A stretch of DNA of 64,000 nucleotides from Branchiostoma floridae (taxonomy: Eukaryota; Chordata; Leptocardii; Amphioxiformes; Branchiostomatidae). Under the pieces are notes generated by a model that searched no databases, was not told the DNA's origin, and saw only the letters and a list, made by a program, of their open reading frames with translations. Location: the NCBI RefSeq assembly GCF_000003815.2, contig NC_049981.1:1836101-1900100 (forward strand), read 5' to 3'. Made by a program: the position numbers and the translations under genes. This document shows positions 56,516-64,000 of this stretch, in pieces (position 1 is the stretch's first letter; every line of letters starts with the position of its first letter).

Positions 56516-58815
56516 AGTTTGTAGTAAATATCCTGTGTAATTTGTAGTAAATATCCTGTGTAATTTGTAGTAAATATCCTGTGTAATTTGTAGTAAATAC
56601 CCTGTGTAATTTGTAGTAAATATCCTGTGTAATTTGTAGTAAATATCATGTGTAATTTGTAGTAAATATCCTGTGTAAATATCCTGTGTAACTTGTAGTA
56701 AATATCCTGTGTAACTTGTAGTAAATATCCTCTGTAATTTGTAGTAAATATCATGTGTAACTTGTAGTAAATATCCTGTGTAACTTGTAGTAAATATCAT
56801 GTGTAATTTGTAGTAAATATCATGTGTAACTTGTAGTAAATATCCTGTGTAACTTGTAGTAAATATCCTGTGTAACTTGTAGTAAATATCCTGTGTAATT
56901 TGTAGTAAATATCATGTGTAACTTGTAGTAAATATCCTGTGTAACTTGTAGTAAATATCCTGTGTAATTTGTAGTAAATATCATGTGTAATTTGTAGTAA
57001 ACATCCTGTGCAACTTGTAGTAAATATCCTGTGTAATTTGTAGTAAATATCATGTGTAATTTGTAGTAAATATCCTGTGTAATTTGTAGTAAATATCCTG
57101 TGTAATTTGTAGTAAATATCCTGTGTAATTTGTAGTAAATATCCTGTGTAATTTGTAGTAAATATCCTGTGTAATTTGTAGTAAATATCCTGTGTAATTT
57201 GTAGTAAATATCCTGTGTAATTTGTAGTAAATATCATGTGTAATTTGTAGTAAATATCCTGTGTAATTTGTAGTAAATATCCTGTGTAATTTGTAGTAAA
57301 TATCATGTGTAATTTGTAGTAAATATCACTTGTAGTAAATATCCTGTGTAATNNNNNNNNNNNNNNNNNNNNNNNNNNNNNNNNNNNNNNNNNNNNNNNN
57401 NNNNNNNNNNNNNNNNNNNNNNNNNNNNNNNNNNNNNNNNNNNNNNNNNNNNNNNNNNNNNNNNNNNNNNNNNNNNNNNNNNNNNNNNNNNNNNNNNNNN
57501 NNNNNNNNNNNNNNNNNNNNNNNNNNNNNNNNNNNNNNNNNNNNNNNNNNNNNNNNNNNNNNNNNNNNNNNNNNNNNNNNNNNNNNNNNNNNNNNNNNNN
57601 NNNNNNNNNNNNNNNNNNNNNNNNNNNNNNNNNNNNNNNNNNNNNNNNNTCATGTGTAACTTGTAGTAAATATCCTGTGTAATTTGTAGTAAATATCACT
57701 TGTAGTAAATATCCTGTGTAATTTGTAGTAAATATCATGTGTAATTTGTAGTAAATATCCTGTGTAATTTGTAGTAAATATCACTTGTAGTAAATATCCT
57801 GTGAAATTTGTAGTAAATACCATGTGTAACTTGTAGTAAATATCCTGTGTAACTTGTAGTAAATATCCTGTGTAACTTGTAGTAAATATCCTCTGTAATT
57901 TGTAGTAAATATCATGTGTAACTTGTAGTAAATATCCTGTGTAACTTGTAGTAAATATCATGTGTAATTTGTAGTAAATATCCTGTGTAATTTGTAGTAA
58001 ATATCATGTGTAACTAGTAGTAAACATCCTGTGTAATTTGTAGTAAATATCCTGTGTAATTTGTAGTAAATATCCTGTGTAATTTGTAGTAAATATCCTG
58101 TGTAATTTGTAGTAAACATCCTGTGTAATTTGTAGTAAATATCATGTGTAATTTGTAGTAAATATCCTGTGTAACTTGTAGTAAACATCCTGTGTAACTT
58201 GTAGTAAATATCCTGTGTAATTTGTAGTAAATATCATGTGTAATTTGTAGTAAATATCCTGTGTAATTTGTAGTAAATATCACTTGTAGTAAATGTCCTG
58301 TGTAATTTGTAGTAAATATCATGTGTAACTTGTAGTAAATATCCTGTGTAACTTGAAGTAAATATCCTGTGTAATTTGTAGTAAATATCATGTGTAACTT
58401 GTAGTAAATATCATGTGTAATTTGTAGTAAATATCCTGTGTAATTTGTAGTAAATATCCTGTGTAACTTGTAGTAAACATCCTGTGTAACTTGTAGTAAA
58501 TATCCTGTGTAATTTGTAGTAAATATCATGTGTAATTTGTAGTAAATATCCTGTGTAATTTGTAGTAAATATCACTTGTAGTAAATATCCTGTGTTTTTT
58601 GTAGTAAATATCATGTGTAACTTGTAGTAAATATCCTGTGTAACTTGTAGTAAATATCCTGTGTAATTTGTAGTAAATATCATGTGTAACTTGTAGTAAA
58701 TATCCTGTGTAACTTGTAGTAAATATCCTGTGTAATTTGTAGTAAATATCATGTGTAACTTGTAGTAAATATCCTGTGTAACTTGTAGTAAATATCCTGT
58801 GTAATTTGTAGTAAA
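56516..58815. repeat. Large 23-bp satellite array
   Basis: About 85 sequenced units of 23 bases (TTGTAGTAAATATCCTGTGTAA plus C or T), with two main variable positions (C/T before TTG; C/A in ATCCTG/ATCATG). Truncated units reading ATCACTTGTAG recur. The array contains the 297-N gap. On the minus strand it reads as endless YYKLHRIFTTNYTGYL; these ORFs are not genes. Confidence 0.95.
57353..57649. other. Assembly gap (297 N) in the satellite
   Basis: The gap size is close to 13 satellite units (299 bases). The true array length is unknown. Confidence 0.95.
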
Positions 58816-59579
58816 AATTATGTGTAATGTGCATGTTATCACATTCCAGGTGTTGTAGCCGACAGGGAGGTGCGGAATTACGTCATTTATACCTCATGAG
58901 ATCTGACAAGTGGCCCGTGACCGCTGTGAGTCACACAGCAACGCAGTTCTGTCTGAGACCCCGAGCAACAAGAAACTGCCTGGACAGATACTCTCTCGCA
59001 CTCCATGTTGAACGGTAGAAGACTAGTTTCAAACGTGTTGTCATTTCTCTTCTTATACCAAGGACCTAGTGGTAGCATCTTGAGAACCGATTGCAGAACA
59101 TTCACGTGACGTTGCATATATTATATATACAACCACACAAAGCCTGGACAGGACCAATTCTATCCAAATCCAACCGCAAACGTCTGGTTGTCTACTACGC
59201 TGTTAGTTTGTGCTCTGTAGATATTAGACGTTTTAAAGCTCTCTCGCGGTTACCCAGTGTCGTAACAGACAAGTTGAGTCGTGCCTCAAGTCGTCAACAG
59301 TTAAAGAAAGCCTTCATCAATATCGCCTTGCCCCTGTCCTTCATTTCTGCTCATAACGACTGTATTGCTGAGTCCCATGTCTAGAGTTGTGCGTCCCCAG
59401 TCCAGGTTACGTTTTCCTTGTGTTGGCTCTCTCAGTATGAGTCAGATTTTTACAGTGTTCGAGGCCATCATCCTTCCCACCAAATTGTAAGACGGACACC
59501 TAAGTTCTGAACGTCAGGATTTGACGAGCCAAGCTGCCAAGACTGGTGCTTATAGAAAAGAAGTTAGACTGACAGAGCC
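58816..59579 (+). other. 5' flank of GPCR 4
   Basis: Between the satellite and the GPCR start. A CRE-like TTACGTCAT lies at about 58877. A 97-codon ORF at 59091-59384 has no recognisable features. Presumably promoter and 5'UTR. Confidence 0.4.
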
Positions 59580-60914
59580 ATGGAAAGGGCCGCCATCTCG
59601 CCTCTGTACGTCGCTAACGTCACTCGCTGTCTTCTGTCCGCGCTAGGAATGGCGGCAAATCTCCTGATACTCTACATCATCGCCAAATACCCCACCATAA
59701 GAACCATCTCTAACGTTTACGTCGCTAACTTAGCTGTCGCTGATGTCAGTTTCTGTGTCTTCGCGTTTGTCCAGGGCGTGTTCTCTTACCGCTATCACAG
59801 CTTCAAAAGTCGAGTCGACAACCTATTAGCCTATTGTCAGCAGAGAGATGCAATGGTTGAAAACAGTACTGCAAATGTAACCATGTCGAATGACACGGAA
59901 GAATTCCTACAATCTAATAACTGCACGTGGAGGAATATGGAGAAACAGAAGCTGATGTTTTTGCTAGATGCCAAGCTGAACTGCGACAGTGCAAACCTGG
60001 TGAGCTCCAGGAGTTGTGACGTGGGCCGGGTTCTTGCCGTGTTTCTTGCCTGTGCGAGCATCTTCCTCCTCACGGCTATCGCAGTGGAGCGTTACCGGGC
60101 CATCGTGAAGCCGCTGGACCACAGACTGCTGCGCACACAGAAGAAAGCCTGCCGTACCTGCCTCCTGATGTGGTTGCTGGCGTTTCTGGCGGCGACGTTC
60201 GACACGGTGGTGCGAAACCTTGTGTCAAACGATTGGACGTTTACGTACCAGAGTCTGTTCGAGTGCGTGTATCTGAAGCCGGATGATGCCGGCTCTGGCC
60301 ACGCCTACCTCGCCTTAGCACTCAGCATCTCCGTCATCCTGTACGTAGTGCCAGCAGGTGTGATGATCCCTATATACGTCAGGATATTCGTAACGCTACG
60401 TCAGCCACGACCTTTTCCATCGAGGGCATCGACCTCTCGGACGTTACCCATGCTATTCGTGGTGACGGTTTTCTTCTTAGTTTGTTGGCTCCCGTTTCAC
60501 GTGACTTCTATCACCGTGCATTCCTACACTGACGGGGACAGCCTCGCGGCGTTTTACGTGGGCACATCACTCGCCATACTGAACTCGGTCATAAACCCCT
60601 TTCTGTACGCCTTCATCGGGAAAAACTTTCAAAAACACATCAGGAGATTATTCTGCATTTCACCGTGTGAGGAAGAGGATACGGGAAGACGGTACCACGC
60701 AAGCTCGCGGCCCTCGGTTGATTCCATCTATGGTTATCGTGGTTCTGTGGTGGGCATTGGCACAGGTGTACCCACGCCTGCGTGTATAACCGCCGTGCAG
60801 AGGTCACCCGAGTTAGCGCCGAATGGCATCCGCTTCGAATCTTTGGGATATACGTATACCCCCGCCAATTGGGAGCTCGTCGCAATTCAGCCCCTGGCTG
60901 CAAAGAGAGAGTAG
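59580..60914 (+). CDS. Rhodopsin-class GPCR, intronless, enlarged loop 1
   Basis: A 444-residue seven-helix receptor in one exon. Marks: sequon N13, AAN (26-28) in helix 1, LAVAD in helix 2, C146 in helix 3, ERY (170-172), W198 in helix 4, FECVYL in loop 2, VVPAG in helix 5, VCWLPFHV in helix 6, NPFLY (339-343) in helix 7. The first extracellular loop (about 69-143) is enlarged and has sequons at N95, N99, N104 and N114 plus cysteines at 86, 115 and 135. It is most like GPCR 3 at 25912, which has an intron where this gene has none. The last 80 residues (from CISPC) are unlike the paralogues and may include read-through of non-conserved sequence. It lies 32 kb from the cluster, beyond the kinase and ITIM genes. 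The ligand is unknown. Confidence 0.9.
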   Translation: MERAAISPLYVANVTRCLLSALGMAANLLILYIIAKYPTIRTISNVYVANLAVADVSFCVFAFVQGVFSYRYHSFKSRVDNLLAYCQQRDAMVENSTANVTMSNDTEEFLQSNNCTWRNMEKQKLMFLLDAKLNCDSANLVSSRSCDVGRVLAVFLACASIFLLTAIAVERYRAIVKPLDHRLLRTQKKACRTCLLMWLLAFLAATFDTVVRNLVSNDWTFTYQSLFECVYLKPDDAGSGHAYLALALSISVILYVVPAGVMIPIYVRIFVTLRQPRPFPSRASTSRTLPMLFVVTVFFLVCWLPFHVTSITVHSYTDGDSLAAFYVGTSLAILNSVINPFLYAFIGKNFQKHIRRLFCISPCEEEDTGRRYHASSRPSVDSIYGYRGSVVGIGTGVPTPACITAVQRSPELAPNGIRFESLGYTYTPANWELVAIQPLAAKRE

Positions 60915-63669
60915 TCGTCCATCTCACGACAATAACGGTAGCAATACCCTCTTCAGCCAAATGCAGAACGAAAACCACCCGCTCCTACTGCGTACATAAG
61001 ACTACACAAAACTGGACGGTCGCTACTACGGAACAAAAATCGCATGACTGTGCCCAAATGCAGAACTCTAAGAATGAAAAAAAATCATAGTACAATCCTA
61101 AACTTTCTTCTAACACAAAAGTACACACGGATCAAATTTTCAACGACAACTACTTTTGTAATATATGTAAAGTATGTTACCTTCCTAAAGAGTCACTTTT
61201 TTAAATACAAAGTATGAGCAAGTCAGTAACAAGATTAGTCCATATTCAATCAGTTGTTCGACATTTATTGCTGGATAAAGTTCAGGAAACAAAAAAAGTG
61301 AATCGGATGATGATAAGCAATATATTAAATTGTTTTGTATGATGACAATTGCCCAGCAAGACGAATATAGTCATGCTACAGTGTACTTCCTAACATCATG
61401 ACAAGGTACTGAATCTGCTCTTAAATACCATACATATTCCAGGGGAGGGTTTATTCACTACTACAGTTTACAATGTACTTTCATTACATGTAATACACAG
61501 CATTGCCATATTTGCTTGTCTTAATTCATTCAATTGTGTAAAAGTGTAAACGGCTGACATATTTTTAAATAAAACAACGACGTAGTTTAGAACATTAAGC
61601 TCATTTGTTGAAAATGTATGCATAATGTGGTTTAAGTCATTATAACGTACTGTTTCATTTTTAAAGATAGTATGCATTCTACTTGCACTACGGTAGACAA
61701 CTATCTCCTTTAGACTGTTTCGTTGAACATCGACTTTCACAGTTTCTAGGGTTTAGTTGAATATCAAATGGCCACAGAGAACAAATTCGGTGACTTCTAT
61801 GCACATCTAGTTCCATAGTTCACAATGTCGTACTTTACAATGCATTTGTATCATCGCTCACAATGTCATACTTGACATTCTACTCTTGATCGGTAGTATA
61901 CATGTCTTGGCTTAAATCATTTTTAAAAAATGGCACTTGTTTATGTGAGAGTGCCAAGACTTAGCCTGGACCCTGCTATGATGTTCGAAGTGATTGAGGC
62001 AAGGCGAAGTTCAAGTTCTCTCGAGATCGACTTTATTCACAACTCAACTGGTGATGGCCGTCGGTGGTAACGATCAGAAGTACTCTTCGCTCTCAGTTGG
62101 CAAAGTCCAGATCCTACTTTCTGTCACTGAAGTCCCAACTTTCCAGATCTTTCCACAACTTTTTTCGGCGCGTGGCAAAACTGCCCCGGCACGAGGCCGC
62201 TACCCTTCTCGGCACGAAACGACTGCCACGGCACGAAACTGCACTCTCTGAATCGAGTGTCTCCTTTTTATCTTCTAAATTTTGGGTTGGGCCAAGACCA
62301 AATACGGTTAATCTTATGCGGATCTTTAGAATCTGATTGGCCCGGGATTTCGGACTAATAACTTCTCAAAAGTCCGGAACTCCAGTGACATTGAATGGCA
62401 AAGCGTGAGGAAACCAGTAAATTTCATATTAAAAAGCTCCTCGGAGGCTTCACCTGAGGGTCAGACCGGAGGGGTCGTGAACTTCTGCCTCGGTCAGCCC
62501 TCGGGCTACCCACCCCCTTGGAACTGCTTTGGGCACAACCGGCCAAAACTTTATAATGCAAGTTCGGATGCAGCTGTCAAACTTTCTGGACGGTACCAAC
62601 TCTGAGAGAGGGAAGGAGCAAATAAATAAATAATGCCAAATAAAAGGTTATTGTATGTTTTGTTTTAGATTGGCTCGCATGAAGACGTTTAAATAGGTGC
62701 CAGGCCAATTGATTACAATGTGCAACAATTTACATTTGATACAGCATTGGTTGGTCTAAAAATTAAGCGTTGCATACAAACCATAACGATGCATGCGATA
62801 ATTCAATGTTCTTCCTGTTTTTTTCCATCTTATTCATTCATGTAAGAAATACATTACTAGTATCGCCTGTCAGCGGTTTCATAGAATCCTGGGGGACCTT
62901 ACATAGAATAACATTAATATTTATGAAGATAACAGAAGATAACAGAAACATAACATCAAATGATCAATGTAAATAGAAATAAGTAACAATAGACATTGCA
63001 TATCAATGTGAAATAAAATGACTCAATCTTGATATGTAACCATATATAGACCATACATAAATAACAAACCCAAAAGTCAAATTAACTTTGACACTAATCT
63101 CTACATTTAATATCTTAAGTTCCTTCTACATACATTTTAGATTTACTTAGAGTGATATTTCATAATTTTAGCCTTAAGTAATGTATATCGTATCATGGAA
63201 ATTCAATTAAAGACCACACTGACAAAATTTTATGGATGGCATCCTCTGGAGATCACAAACTAGTGCGCTAGGGCGAAAAAGTAAAACCAGAGGTCTTGAT
63301 TTACGTCCAGTCCATTCTTCCCAGGCTCGGTTTGTCTTACTTTCAACTAAAGTAAAACTATAAGAGGCATTAGTCGCTATTTTTATCATGTTTTACTGCC
63401 ATTTTTGTTTAATGTTGGGAACAAGGGCGCGGTGACCCTATGCCCTGACCATGTGCCCCCTTATCCTGGAGAGCAGATCCCCTGGCTCATTCCTCGCTCA
63501 TACCTTTGCTGTTGCGGTTGATGCACTTTTTACCATTCTAGACTAAAATCCTTCAATTGATTGCGAAATAAGTTCTAAGTGCATGGCTTAGAAAGAAAGT
63601 ATTGTACGCTGTTTTCAATGCCCTAGAACAAGTCGAATTCATTGCATTAAAGTCATAGATGTATGTTAC
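60915..63669. other. Intergenic, fragments of repeats only
   Basis: No gene is recognised. About 62000-62340 has repeated CGGCACGA-type units and could be part of an LTR. 63220-63270 (AATTTTATGGATGGCATCCTC) is a fragment of the Harbinger-type MITE family at 29234. Confidence 0.4.
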
Positions 63670-64000
63670 CTTTGTCGCAATCCTCTCCTGGGCCTGTGAA
63701 GCGAAATGAAGAAAACAGCTGAAACGTGGATTCAAAACCTTTGAAAAGACTGAAATTGATTTTTATCGCAGTTATCATCCATTTTAAGATAAATTATGTT
63801 TTACTCCAGACTGTGTGTTTATACCTGTAAAGCAAAAGGACAAAAACAGCAGCTGAAATGTAGATTCAAAACCTATCTTTTATTCCAGACTGTGTGGTTA
63901 TAAAATGATGAAAATATTACCTATTTGGCAGACAAAGTACGTTTCCCAGTCACATCTATTATCATCCCACTGATGGTCTCCACCTGTCCATAGATGAGCG
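63670..64000 (-). CDS. Partial C-type-lectin-like gene
   Basis: On the minus strand an exon enters from the right edge and ends at 63921 with donor ATAG|GTAATA. It reads HLWTGGDHQWDDNRCDWETY then FVCQI, the typical end of a C-type lectin fold (W-x-D-x-x-C...F-x-C). A following 24-base micro-exon at 63693-63670 (phase 1 to 1, GPGEDCDK) has good splice sites (CTTCACAG|GC, AAAG|GTAACA) and keeps the frame. Another frame through the first exon is also open until a stop at its end, so the call is tentative. The rest of the gene lies outside both sides. Confidence 0.45.

Noticed and set aside
56516-58815. Regular short repeats that might suggest a CRISPR array
   Set aside because: There are no spacers between the 23-base units and the genome is eukaryotic; it is a head-to-tail satellite.
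56402-58842. Series of minus-strand ORFs reading YYKLHRIFTTNYTGYL
   Set aside because: Pure translation of the 23-bp satellite, partly through N bases; no unique sequence.

Overview
The window is animal DNA, most probably from a cephalochordate (amphioxus, Branchiostoma). It has intron-containing genes with GT-AG junctions, clustered paralogous receptor genes, tRNA-derived SINEs, many short inverted-repeat transposons, a CR1/L2-type LINE, dinucleotide microsatellites, large minisatellites and five assembly gaps (8233-8332, 9307-9866, 11310-11409, 54791-54890, 57353-57649). The species assignment is inference; the eukaryotic features are seen directly. All splice models below come from reading frame, phase and GT/AG only.

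Left part (1-15 kb): a CpG/CRE/YY1-like promoter with a minus-strand first exon near 1.4 kb. Next comes a minus-strand multi-exon gene (6483-11131), possibly related to the helical domain of bacterial delta-endotoxins, whose exon end and splice donor have been tandemly copied seven times (9872-10430). Several MITEs and microsatellites surround these.

Receptor cluster (15.9-27.9 kb, with a fourth member at 59.6-60.9 kb): four paralogous rhodopsin-class GPCRs on the plus strand. Three have a strongly enlarged, N-glycosylation-rich first extracellular loop. One is broken by a frameshift and a premature stop and carries a nine-residue repeat tail. Only one has a coding intron. A conserved block sits about 620-640 bp upstream of two of them.

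Middle (28-47 kb): a minisatellite split by a Harbinger-type MITE, a nested palindromic MITE, an intact three-exon EcKinase/CHK-like gene (33145-34990), and a ten-exon minus-strand gene (47067 down to 37537). That gene encodes a type I membrane protein with a signal peptide, a PAN/apple-like domain, a Thr/Ser stalk built from repeated mini-exons, one membrane helix and a tail with three canonical ITIMs plus two relaxed tyrosine motifs. A nearly complete LINE (about 41.2-44.7 kb) lies antisense in one of its introns.

Right part (47-64 kb): mostly repeats. There are two copies of an element with regularly spaced inverted ATGCAAAT pairs, a 163-bp tandem repeat, a roughly 620-bp promoter-like tandem duplication and a long 23-bp satellite with higher-order structure. 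The fourth GPCR follows, and a partial C-type-lectin-like exon on the minus strand runs off the right edge.

The strongest candidates for undescribed biology are the PAN-ITIM receptor, the GPCR group with hypervariable first loops, and the endotoxin-like gene with its amplified splice donor.
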